Origin: DAOVRL01 sp023128595
Lineage (GTDB): Bacteria > Planctomycetota > Phycisphaerae > Sedimentisphaerales > Anaerobacaceae
Reading direction: 5' to 3'
Length of the DNA stretch: 24,648 nt
Assembly: GCA_030628155.1 (NCBI GenBank)
Contig: DAOVRL010000051.1
Span: 1 to 24,648 of the forward strand
A program made the position numbers and the translations under genes. Under the pieces are notes generated by a model. The model was given only the letters and a program-made list of their open reading frames with translations. It searched no databases and was not told the DNA's origin. This document shows, piece by piece, positions 14,459-21,407 of the stretch (position 1 is its first letter; each line of letters begins with the position of its first letter).

Positions 14459-15478
14459 ATGGCGGAAATAACCGAATATATTGAACCTTTATTGCAAGGC
14501 GAGAATCTGGGCTTTGAGCAGGCATCAAGCTTATTGGACTGTATTTTTGACGGCGAAGTCCCCCAAGCTCAGATCGCGGCGTTTCTAACGGCCATGCGAA
14601 TCAAGGGCCCGACTGCCCCGGAGCTGGCGGGCCTGGCCAAATCGCTGAGAACCCACGCGGTGCCAGTCAAAGTGGACGTTGATAATCTGGTTGATACCTG
14701 CGGCACCGGCGGCGGAGCGATCAAGACCTCCAACGTCTCGACGGCGGCGGCAATAGTGGCGGCCGGTGCGGGTGTTTATGTTGCCAAGCACGGCAACCGC
14801 GGAATAACCAGCAAATGCGGCTCGGCCGATGTGCTCGAGGCATTGGGAGTTAAGATTGATGCGTCGGCCCAGACGGTGGCAGAGTGCATAAAGGAAGCGC
14901 ATATCGGGTTTATGTTCGCCCCTATGTTCCACCCGGCGATGAAATACGTTCAGCCGATTCGCAAGAGCCTGGGCTTTAGGACGGTCTTTAACATCCTGGG
15001 GCCTCTGGCCAATCCTGCCGGTGCGAAGAGACAAGTGATGGGGGTTGCCGATGAGAGATTGATGCAGCTTGTTGCCGAGGCGCTTAAGTTATTGGGCACG
15101 CAATACGCAATGGTGGTGCACGGCCGCGGAATGGATGAGATAAGCGCGGTCACAACCACCAAAATTCTCGAACTAAAAGACGGTCAAATTCAAAGCAAAG
15201 AGCTAAACCCGCAGGATTTTGGCATCAGTTTGGCGAGCGTTGAAGATTTGAAAGTCAGCGACGCCAAAACAAGCGCCGCACACCTGAGGGACATCCTCAG
15301 CGGCAAAGAAGTCGGACCGCGCAGGGACATTGTTATCTTAAATGCGGCCGCCGCGATAGTCGCCGGTGATTTAGCCGAGGATTTCGCCTCGGCGATAGAG
15401 CTGGCGCAAGGCTCGATCAGCGATGGACGCGCGTCGAATTGTCTGGAAAAACTAATCGAGGTCTCGAATAAAGCGTAA
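14459..15478 (+). CDS. trpD: Anthranilate phosphoribosyltransferase
   Basis: It transfers phosphoribose from PRPP to anthranilate; 339 aa, the normal family length. The PRPP-binding CGTGG is at 81-85, KTSNVSTAAA follows, and KHGNR is at 110-114. The next stretch, GITSKCGSADVLEALG, has GIT and Cys where most family members read SVSSKSGSADVLE; the change is conservative in position. TAGGAG lies about 7 bases before the ATG. It stands alone and is not fused to the glutaminase as in enterics. The gene normally next in line, trpC, is absent. Confidence 0.96.
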   Translation: MAEITEYIEPLLQGENLGFEQASSLLDCIFDGEVPQAQIAAFLTAMRIKGPTAPELAGLAKSLRTHAVPVKVDVDNLVDTCGTGGGAIKTSNVSTAAAIVAAGAGVYVAKHGNRGITSKCGSADVLEALGVKIDASAQTVAECIKEAHIGFMFAPMFHPAMKYVQPIRKSLGFRTVFNILGPLANPAGAKRQVMGVADERLMQLVAEALKLLGTQYAMVVHGRGMDEISAVTTTKILELKDGQIQSKELNPQDFGISLASVEDLKVSDAKTSAAHLRDILSGKEVGPRRDIVILNAAAAIVAGDLAEDFASAIELAQGSISDGRASNCLEKLIEVSNKA

Positions 15479-15575
15479 GACTCAAAGCGAAAAATGCAAA
15501 ACCATAGTGCAAAACTCAAGACTTTTTACTTTTCAATTATGGTTTTCAGTTCTTGGTTTTGAGCTTTCAGTTATT
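15479..15575. repeat. AT-rich imperfect palindrome where trpC would be expected
   Basis: The trpD-trpF gap holds AT-rich sequence with AAAACCATA (15498-15506) complementary to TATGGTTTT (15538-15546) and several degenerate copies of AAAACTCAA-like words. No coding potential for an IGP synthase remains. It may be an mRNA hairpin or a degenerate dispersed repeat. Confidence 0.5.
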
Positions 15576-16199
15576 ATGTTGATAGTAAAAGTCAAAATCT
15601 GTGGTCTTACCAATTACGAAGACGCCGTCGCGGCGCTGGATATGGGTGCGGACCTGTTGGGCTTCAATTTCTACCCGGAGAGCCCGAGGTACGTAACGCC
15701 GGAAAAGGCCGCCGAGATAATAAGCAAGCTGCCCGCTTTCATAGACGTCGCCGGCGTCTTTGTCAACGCCTCATTCGAGGAGATTCGCCGGATTATAGAC
15801 CGGTGCCGGTTGAACTGGATTCAACTGCACGGAGACGAAGACCCCGAATTCTGCGGGTCGTTCCGCTCCGTTCACGTAAAAACAATGAAGGCGCTGCGCG
15901 TAAAAGATACGAGTGACATTGAAAAGGCCGACCAGTTTTTCACCGATGCCGTTTTATTGGATGCTTTCCACCCGGAGAAATACGGCGGGACCGGACTGAC
16001 CTTCGACTGGAACATAGTGGGCCATATCGGCAAGCGGGTCTTCCTGGCCGGCGGGATAAATCCCGACAACGCCGCCGCAGCCGTCGAACTTGGAGTTTAC
16101 GGGATCGATGTCTGCAGCGGAATCGAGGCAGAGCCAGGCAAAAAAGACCACAGGAAAATGAAAAAACTGTTCGAAAATGTAAACCTTTTAAGAGGCTAA
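15576..16199 (+). CDS. trpF: Phosphoribosylanthranilate isomerase
   Basis: A TIM-barrel enzyme that isomerises phosphoribosylanthranilate to CdRP; 207 aa. It shows the catalytic cysteine in KVKICGLTN (C9), GFNFYPESPRYV, WIQLHGDE, the catalytic Asp in LLDAFHPEKYGGTG, and the phosphate-binding FLAGGINPDN and GIDVCSGIE. ATG 15576 fits the family N-terminus exactly; the frame is open to 15507 but those 23 residues have no counterpart. The ribosome binding site is weak. It ends 4 bases before trpB, so the two are probably translated together. Confidence 0.95.
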   Translation: MLIVKVKICGLTNYEDAVAALDMGADLLGFNFYPESPRYVTPEKAAEIISKLPAFIDVAGVFVNASFEEIRRIIDRCRLNWIQLHGDEDPEFCGSFRSVHVKTMKALRVKDTSDIEKADQFFTDAVLLDAFHPEKYGGTGLTFDWNIVGHIGKRVFLAGGINPDNAAAAVELGVYGIDVCSGIEAEPGKKDHRKMKKLFENVNLLRG

Positions 16200-16203
16200 A
16201 CAT

Positions 16204-17394
16204 ATGAAGCATAAAGGCAGATTTGGAGACTACGGCGGGTTCTATGTGCCGGAGGTCTTGATACCCGTACTCGAAGAATTGGAAGAGGCGTTCTATCGCT
16301 TTTACCGGGACGAGCACTTCGTCGCTGAGCTAACACAGCTATCGAAAGAGTATGCCGGCAGGCCGAGCCCGCTCTATTATGCCAAAAGGTTCAGCGACTA
16401 CGTCGGTTTTAAGGTCTATCTCAAGCGAGAGGACCTCCTGCACGGAGGGGCACACAAGATCAACAATACGCTCGGCCAGGGGCTTCTCGCCAAGTATATG
16501 GGCAAGACCAGGCTAATCGCCGAGACCGGCGCAGGACAGCACGGTCTGGCCACCGCGATGATAGGGGCCTTGTTCGGAATGGAGACTAAAATCTTTATGG
16601 GAGTAATCGACATCGAGCGCCAGAGCGTCAACGTTCACAAAATGAAGCTCTGCGGCGCAGAAGTGATTGACGTCGAAGGAGGCACGGGTACATTGAAGGA
16701 CGCCATCAACGACGCCCTTCGCTACTGGACGGCCCATGTTACAGATACGTTCTATCTTTTCGGCTCAGCCTGCGGCCCGCATCCGTATCCTACCATAGTG
16801 AAACACTTTCAAACCTGCATAGGCGAAGAGACTAAGCAGCAGTGCCTCGATGGGATCGGCAGACTGCCCGACATGGTCGTCGCCTGTGTCGGCGGCGGCA
16901 GCAATGCAATAGGCATTTTTTCCAGCTTCTTCGATGACAAGGACGTTCGCTTGGTCGGTGTCGAAGCCGGCGGCAGAAGCCTAAGCAGCGGCCTGCACGC
17001 AGCCAGCCTCGTGGCAGGGCGGGTCGGCATCTTGCACGGCGCCAAGGCCTACCTGCTTCAGGACGCCGAAGGCCAGGTCCACGACACCGAGTCGGTAAGC
17101 GCCGGTTTGGATTATCCGGCTGTCGGGCCGGAGCACTGCCTGTTGAAGGATACCGGCAGGGCCCAGTACGTCGCCGCCGAGGACGAAGACGTGCTCGATG
17201 CCTTCTCCCTGCTGAGCAAAACCGAGGGAATACTCCCCGCCCTTGAGAGTGCGCACGCCCTGGCATACCTTATGAGCCAAAAAGGCAAGTTAGACCCCGA
17301 ACAGGTCGTGGTCGTAAACCTTTCCGGGCGAGGCGACAAGGACGTCGGTATTGTGGAAAAGCACCGACCCCTGGATGCCAACAGCGAAAGCTGA
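16204..17394 (+). CDS. trpB: Tryptophan synthase beta subunit
   Basis: A PLP enzyme that joins indole and serine to make tryptophan; 396 aa, the usual length for TrpB1. The PLP lysine is K85 in HGGAHKINN, the catalytic glutamate is E107 in AETGAGQHG, and the phosphate-binding loop is GGGSNAIG. AGAGG before the ATG serves as ribosome binding site. It partners with TrpA, the alpha subunit encoded next, which feeds indole through the intersubunit tunnel. It is the TrpB1 type, consistent with operon location next to trpA. Confidence 0.97.
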   Translation: MKHKGRFGDYGGFYVPEVLIPVLEELEEAFYRFYRDEHFVAELTQLSKEYAGRPSPLYYAKRFSDYVGFKVYLKREDLLHGGAHKINNTLGQGLLAKYMGKTRLIAETGAGQHGLATAMIGALFGMETKIFMGVIDIERQSVNVHKMKLCGAEVIDVEGGTGTLKDAINDALRYWTAHVTDTFYLFGSACGPHPYPTIVKHFQTCIGEETKQQCLDGIGRLPDMVVACVGGGSNAIGIFSSFFDDKDVRLVGVEAGGRSLSSGLHAASLVAGRVGILHGAKAYLLQDAEGQVHDTESVSAGLDYPAVGPEHCLLKDTGRAQYVAAEDEDVLDAFSLLSKTEGILPALESAHALAYLMSQKGKLDPEQVVVVNLSGRGDKDVGIVEKHRPLDANSES

Positions 17395-17411
17395 CGCAAG
17401 ATGGGCAATGC

Positions 17412-17439
17412 TAAATCCGATATTCGATATTCGGATTTA
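17412..17439. repeat. Perfect palindrome between trpB and trpA
   Basis: A 9-bp perfect inverted repeat, TAAATCCGA (17412-17420) and TCGGATTTA (17431-17439), encloses a 10-base loop. There is no T run after it, so it is not a terminator. As an intercistronic hairpin it could set relative stability of trpB and trpA mRNA. Confidence 0.6.
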
Positions 17440-17464
17440 TGGTTATGCAAGAAGGATTTGATTG

Positions 17465-18271
17465 ATGAGTACATACAAGCAGGTGTTCGCGGAACTCGCA
17501 CAAGCAAAAAGACCGGCGTTGATACCATTTTTCGTGATTGGCGACCCTGATTTCGATACGAGTCTCGCCGTCGTAAAAGCGGCCATAGACGCCGGCGCGG
17601 ACGTCCTGGAGCTGGGCATACCCTTCTCCGACCCGATAGCGGACGGGCCGACCATACAAAAGGCCGACATTCGAGCCATGAAAAGCGGTATGACCGTCGC
17701 GAAGGCACGCCAATTCATCCGGAACGTCAAGGACCACAAGGACATCCCAATCGGACTCTTGATGTACTACAACCTCGTTTACCAGTACGGCACCGAGAAA
17801 TTCTTCGCCGACTTCCACGAAGCAGGCGTCAACAGCGTTCTCGTTGCCGACCTGAGCATAGACGACGCCGATGAAATCGCCGGCCCTGCCGCCTCTGCCG
17901 GCCTCGACACCGTCTTTATGGTCACTCCGGTCACCGACCCCGAGCGTATGAAGCTGATTGCCTCACGAACCACCGGCTTTATCTATGCCGTCTCCCTCCT
18001 CGGCGTGACAGGCAGCAGGGATGAGCTCTCAGGCGCGGTCGAAGAGTTGGTCGGCAATTTGAAGAAGCTGACCGACGTGCCCGTCTGCGTGGGTTTTGGC
18101 ATTAGCAAGCCCGAACACGCCGCAGCAGTCGCCTCCGCCGGTGCCGACGGCGTGATAATCGGCTCAAAACTGGTCGGCCTAATCGAGACCAACCTCGACA
18201 ACACCGAGAAAATGCTGACCGAAATCTCAACCGTCCTGACCCAAATAAAATCCGCAATCTCACCGCCCTAA
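17465..18271 (+). CDS. trpA: Tryptophan synthase alpha subunit
   Basis: It cleaves indole-3-glycerol phosphate to indole and glyceraldehyde 3-phosphate; 268 aa. The catalytic residues E49 (in VLELG) and D60 (in SDPIADGPTIQKA) fall at exactly the positions used in the enteric enzyme. YAVSLLGVTGSR and the phosphate-binding GFGISKPEHA are present. AAGGA lies upstream of ATG 17465; the TTG immediately before it is ignored. It is the last trp gene. Its substrate must come from a TrpC encoded elsewhere in the genome. Confidence 0.96.
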   Translation: MSTYKQVFAELAQAKRPALIPFFVIGDPDFDTSLAVVKAAIDAGADVLELGIPFSDPIADGPTIQKADIRAMKSGMTVAKARQFIRNVKDHKDIPIGLLMYYNLVYQYGTEKFFADFHEAGVNSVLVADLSIDDADEIAGPAASAGLDTVFMVTPVTDPERMKLIASRTTGFIYAVSLLGVTGSRDELSGAVEELVGNLKKLTDVPVCVGFGISKPEHAAAVASAGADGVIIGSKLVGLIETNLDNTEKMLTEISTVLTQIKSAISPP

Positions 18272-18297
18272 AACCCCCGACTCGGGGCATCGATCTT

Positions 18298-18338
18298 GCT
18301 TGCGCTGGCCGTAATTCCGGGCGCAGTTGCCTTTTTGA
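18298..18338 (+). terminator. Weak terminator candidate after trpA
   Basis: Two hairpins follow trpA: CCCCG-ACT-CGGGG (18275-18287) with no T run, and an imperfect TGCGC...GCGCA stem after 18298 followed by GTTGCCTTTTT. The second is the better terminator candidate but contains a bulge. Termination of the trp operon here is likely but not proven. Confidence 0.35.
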
Positions 18339-18465
18339 GAGAAAATTGGGTTTTGCTGTAACCAGAATCGATTTTCGAGCACTAACTAACAGTGTAGGCC
18401 GTCGGCTGCCCGTGCAATAAGAAGGAAACTAATCATGTTAACGTTAAAGTTGTTGACGGACTTTT

Positions 18466-18705
18466 GTAACCGTTCACGGGGTGATATGTTGAATTTTGCC
18501 CGTTTTTCGTCATTGCGAGGAGCAAAGCCCGTTTTTTGTCATTGCGAGGAGCGAAGCGACGAAGCACTCTCGAAGTCTGGGATTGCTTCGCTGCGCTCGC
18601 AACAGGCTCCGCAATCTCGATTTTCGAGTGTTTGAGATTGCTACGGCCTTTGAAAAAGGCCTCGCAATGACACAGAAACTCAGTTTATACCCCCTGAACG
18701 GTTAC
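18466..18705. mobile_element. MITE-like element with IS66-type ends and 8-bp target duplication
   Basis: A 240-bp element without a gene. The left end, GTAACCGTTCACGGGGT (18466-18482), and the complement of the right end (18705-18689) match at 16 of 17 positions. The 8-base word GGACTTTT flanks it on both sides (18458-18465 and 18706-18713), as a target duplication should. Inverted repeats starting GTAA together with 8-bp duplications are characteristic of IS66-family elements, so this is probably a non-autonomous derivative. The interior is a REP-like palindrome (18509-18671) with an extra 29-bp tandem duplication (18499-18527 and 18528-18556, two mismatches). The intact target duplication suggests a recent insertion. 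Confidence 0.8.
18509..18671. repeat. REP-like core inside the MITE
   Basis: Bounded by GTCATTGCGAGG (18509-18520) and CCTCGCAATGAC (18660-18671), related to the copies at 1136-1217 and 2446-2532. This copy is longer because of an internal duplication. Short open frames through it (for example from 18435 and 18496) are translations of the repeat and not genes. Confidence 0.75.
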
Positions 18706-18843
18706 GGACTTTTTTCGGGATTCCCGCAATAAAAGGCTGTGCGTTTCCGTCCTTAACTGGTAGATTAGGCAGATGCCCGACCGGCGTCTAACGTGGGCGC
18801 AGGCCGAACCGTATCACTCAAATTCATAATGGAGGATCTTATT

Positions 18844-19653
18844 ATGAAGAAGCGTCTAATTTCAATCGTAGTTGTTGTGGTGGCTCTGACGGTCGCCTGG
18901 ACCGCATTTGCGGCACGCGGAGGCGGCGGAGGCGAACGAGCTGGAGGCGGCGGCCGTGGAGGAGTCGGTGGCCCTCCCGGCATGTCTGCCGAAGAAAGAG
19001 AGGGAATGAGGGAGAGATTCCAGAATATGTCGGAAGAGGAAAGGCAGAAGTTCAGAGAGCAGATGCGGGCCCGATTTGAGGGGATGTCCGACGAGGAAAG
19101 GGCTCAAATGCGCCAAAGATTCACCGGCTATGGCCGCGTGAGCCGCGAAGACCAGCTCAAAGCCATCGCGGCGATGCAGAGTCAGCTCACGAAGCTAAAA
19201 GCCGCCATTGAATCCATGGGCACTCAATACTTCAGCCGGATGAGAGAGATGTCCGAAGACGAAAGAAACAAACTCAGGGAAAAACTCACCAAAGCTCGCG
19301 AAAACCAGCAAAAAGCCATTGCAGCCCTTAAGGCCGAACTCAACAAACTCAGCCCGCCACGGGCAACACCAGAACAAATGGCAACTCTCCGCGAACTAAG
19401 AGAGATTCAGGCCCTGGCGGAAAAGGAAAAGGCCGCAGGGACCACCAAGCGTCTCGCCGCCCTCATCGAAAAGCAGATGCAGCAAATGCCGAGGATGGGA
19501 GGAAGACGAGGCCCGGGCGCTCCGGGAAGTGGCGAGCCGCGCAGACCGGGCGCACCCACCAGACCGGGCGAAGGACGGGGCCAGCGGGGTGAAAGAGGCG
19601 CCGGGACGGGTGCTCAGCGCAGACCCGCCAGAGAAGGAGCCGGACGCCAATAA
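18844..19653 (+). CDS. Exported helical protein with MSxEER repeats (Spy/CpxP-like)
   Basis: A 269-aa exported protein of unknown function. GGAGG lies 8 bases before ATG 18844, which opens a signal peptide (MKKRLISIVVVVVALTVAWT, cleaved near AFAA). A Gly-rich linker (about 25-46) leads into three tandem repeats of the form MSxEERxxxRxRFxx (47-61, 62-80, 81-95), then a long charged helical region with Met- and Gln-rich heptads, and a Pro/Gly/Arg-rich tail. The repeat pattern recalls periplasmic Spy/CpxP-type stress chaperones, but the LTxxQ motif is not clearly present. It is paralogous at the N-terminus to the next gene. The overall composition is strongly basic and Met-rich, suggesting metal or protein binding. 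Confidence 0.72.
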   Translation: MKKRLISIVVVVVALTVAWTAFAARGGGGGERAGGGGRGGVGGPPGMSAEEREGMRERFQNMSEEERQKFREQMRARFEGMSDEERAQMRQRFTGYGRVSREDQLKAIAAMQSQLTKLKAAIESMGTQYFSRMREMSEDERNKLREKLTKARENQQKAIAALKAELNKLSPPRATPEQMATLRELREIQALAEKEKAAGTTKRLAALIEKQMQQMPRMGGRRGPGAPGSGEPRRPGAPTRPGEGRGQRGERGAGTGAQRRPAREGAGRQ

Positions 19654-19733
19654 TATCGGCACCAAAGCCGCCGCAGTTCGCACTGAGAGAACCGTGACGG
19701 CGATGTGGATTATGATAACCGCAGAAGCGTTGT

Positions 19734-19760
19734 CTGGGGCGCCTTAATATGTCGCCCCAG
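19734..19760. repeat. Intergenic hairpin
   Basis: A perfect 8-bp inverted repeat, CTGGGGCG (19734-19741) and CGCCCCAG (19753-19760), with an 11-base loop, lies in the 309-bp gap after the helical-repeat gene. No T run follows, so it may be a Rho-independent terminator only in a weak sense or an mRNA 3' stabiliser. Apart from this and a possible promoter at 19869-19898 I see nothing else in the gap. Confidence 0.55.
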
Positions 19761-19868
19761 CTTCGCTCTGGTGTATGTACGTCCAAAGTCAGCTTGACAC
19801 CGGGCGGCCCGCTCGGCTTACAGCCTTGGCCGGATTAGAAGACCCCCCGTGGTTTTTTTGCTTTGCGC

Positions 19869-19898
19869 TTGCACCTGATGAACCTGTGTGGCTATACT
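19869..19898 (+). promoter_or_regulatory. Possible promoter of the peroxiredoxin-like gene
   Basis: TTGCAC (19869-19874), 18 bases, TATACT (19893-19898). The -35 box is weak and the -10 good. It would start transcription about 58 bases before the ATG at 19963. Confidence 0.4.
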
Positions 19899-19962
19899 GC
19901 CAAATACCCAAACTGGGGATTAGCTCAATTGCAATGGTTAACCTCTTTTGGAGGACAGTAGT

Positions 19963-21036
19963 ATGAAGAAGCGATTAGTCTCAATGATCGTCATTTTCGT
20001 CGCTCTGATGATGGTTTGGTCCACATTTGCCCGGGCCGAAGAAACAAGCGCCGGACGCCGAGAACGTGCCGAGGGTGACAGACCGACCGCCAGAGGCGCG
20101 AGGCCGGCCGCACCGCGGGTCCCGGGGCTTTTAGGGCTTTCTCCTGATGAACGAGAGAAGATGAGGGAAAGATGGCAGAATATGTCTGCCGAGGAAAGGG
20201 AGAAATTCAGGGCCGAGATGCGAGAGAGATTTGGCGCGACGGGCCGGCCGACTCAGCGCGAGGGACAGCCGAGAGTCTTCGAGCAGCAGATTGCCCAGTT
20301 GAAGAAAGAACAAGAGCAGAACATAAAGGAGCTGCGGGAAATCCTCGATCTGGCGAGAAAGGAAAAAGCCACCCAAACCGCAAAGCGCGTCGAACAACTG
20401 ATCTCCAAGCGCCAGAAGGCGTTTCAGGAGAGATTGCAGGCACTCGAGCAAAGGCGTCAGAGATTCCAGAGGACGCGCCCCGAGCGGCCGGAAGCAAGAG
20501 AACCAGATCGCGCAGCGATGAAGAGGGCACCTGCTTTTGCACTGAGCTGCTTTGAGGGCAAACAGGTCAGCCTTGCCCAGCAGAGGGGCAAGGTTGTAGT
20601 GCTGGAGTGGCTCAATTTCGAGTGCCCGTTCTCGCTATACCACTACAAGACCAAAACCACGATGGTTGACCTCGCCAAAAAGTACAAGGACAAGAATGTT
20701 GTCTGGCTTGCGGTCAACAGTACCAGCCATACGACCACCCAGGCAAACCAGGCCTTTGCGAAGAAGTATAAGCTCCCGTATCCGATACTCAACGACAAGC
20801 CCGGCAAGGTGGGCAAAGACTACGGCGCCAAGACCACCCCGCACATGATCATCATCGACGGCAGGGGCAGGATCGCCTACGACGGGGCAATTGACAACGC
20901 ACCTAACGGCAAGATTCCGCAAGGTCAAAAGTACGTCAACTATGCCTCCGAGGCCTTGGACGCCTTGATCGCCAATAGGCGCGTAACTACTGCTCAGACC
21001 AAGCCTTATGGGTGCACGGTAAAATACCCGAAATAG
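19963..21036 (+). CDS. Exported fusion of MSxEER helical module and peroxiredoxin-like domain
   Basis: A 357-aa exported protein. GGAGG lies 9 bases before ATG 19963; the in-frame ATG at 19948 would overlap that site. Signal peptide residues 1-25 and the LSPDEREKMRERWQNMSAEE segment (about 59-78) closely resemble the preceding gene, so the two arose by duplication. Residues about 105-175 are a charged coiled coil. The C-terminal part (about 188-357) is a thioredoxin-fold redoxin of the PRX-like type: the strand VVVLEWLNFECPF with C221, YHYKTKTTMVDLAKKY, then PHMIIIDGRGRIAYDGAID, and a terminal cysteine C351 in PYGCTVKY, the usual place in that family. It probably reduces peroxide or thiols in the periplasm. 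The fusion to a helical repeat module is unusual. Confidence 0.82.
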   Translation: MKKRLVSMIVIFVALMMVWSTFARAEETSAGRRERAEGDRPTARGARPAAPRVPGLLGLSPDEREKMRERWQNMSAEEREKFRAEMRERFGATGRPTQREGQPRVFEQQIAQLKKEQEQNIKELREILDLARKEKATQTAKRVEQLISKRQKAFQERLQALEQRRQRFQRTRPERPEAREPDRAAMKRAPAFALSCFEGKQVSLAQQRGKVVVLEWLNFECPFSLYHYKTKTTMVDLAKKYKDKNVVWLAVNSTSHTTTQANQAFAKKYKLPYPILNDKPGKVGKDYGAKTTPHMIIIDGRGRIAYDGAIDNAPNGKIPQGQKYVNYASEALDALIANRRVTTAQTKPYGCTVKYPK

Positions 21037-21071
21037 GGCCGGGTTTCGGGAGAATTGGCTGATCTTCTGCA

Positions 21072-21126
21072 GGTCCGCTTTTGCCGACGGTTTTTTCCCA
21101 AGATGTTGGCAAAGGCGGGCCTTTTC
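21072..21126 (+). terminator. Intrinsic terminator after the peroxiredoxin-like gene
   Basis: GGTCCGCTTTTGCCGAC (21072-21088) pairs over 17 bases, with a few G-U pairs, with GTTGGCAAAGGCGGGCC (21105-21121), followed by TTTTC. The hairpin begins 36 bases after the stop codon. Confidence 0.75.
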
Positions 21127-21140
21127 TATTAGCGGCAGAG

Positions 21141-21306
21141 TTTTGCAAAATTGCAGGTTAAGCCTATATTGTTGAAGAAAATCTTTTTCACGATTTTCTT
21201 CAATAATTACCTAACTGCTTATGGCACAATACATTGCCGTTAAAAAGAAAAAATCAAGAAACGATTTTTTCTTTTCTAAGTAGGCCTAACCTGCAATTTT
21301 GCAAAA
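21141..21306. repeat. 166-bp cloverleaf-forming inverted repeat element
   Basis: Outer arms of 26 bases (21141-21166 and 21281-21306) are complementary apart from one A-C position. Between them sit three further hairpins: 21168-21183 with 21192-21207 (16 pairs, one G-U, 8-base loop), 21221-21226 with 21235-21240 (6 pairs, one G-U, 8-base loop), and 21243-21255 with 21263-21275 (13 perfect pairs, 7-base loop). The sequence could thus fold as a four-way junction in RNA or as a cruciform in DNA. It is AT-rich against its surroundings and has no reading frame of note. No target duplication is seen. It lies between a terminator and the GH172 gene. Confidence 0.8.
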
Positions 21307-21407
21307 GTCTTGTTAGAATACACGCTTTGTGAAGAGACGGACTCACAAGGCCTGGAGCCTCGTCTGCTGTTTTTGTCAACCTGAAGTTCAAGGAAGGAGC
21401 GTCAGCC

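Noticed and set aside
18435..18732. Short open frames across the MITE (with ERSDEA- and LRSQQ-like words)
   Set aside because: They are translations of a palindromic repeat; the same words appear in the copy at 2446-2532.
21141..21306. Cloverleaf element as a tRNA gene
   Set aside because: Arm lengths (26, 16, 6 and 13 pairs) do not fit tRNA geometry and no TTC-like loop or CCA end is seen.
21310..21325. TAGAAT as -10 box for the GH172 gene
   Set aside because: The matching -35 position reads CTGCAA, too weak to call.
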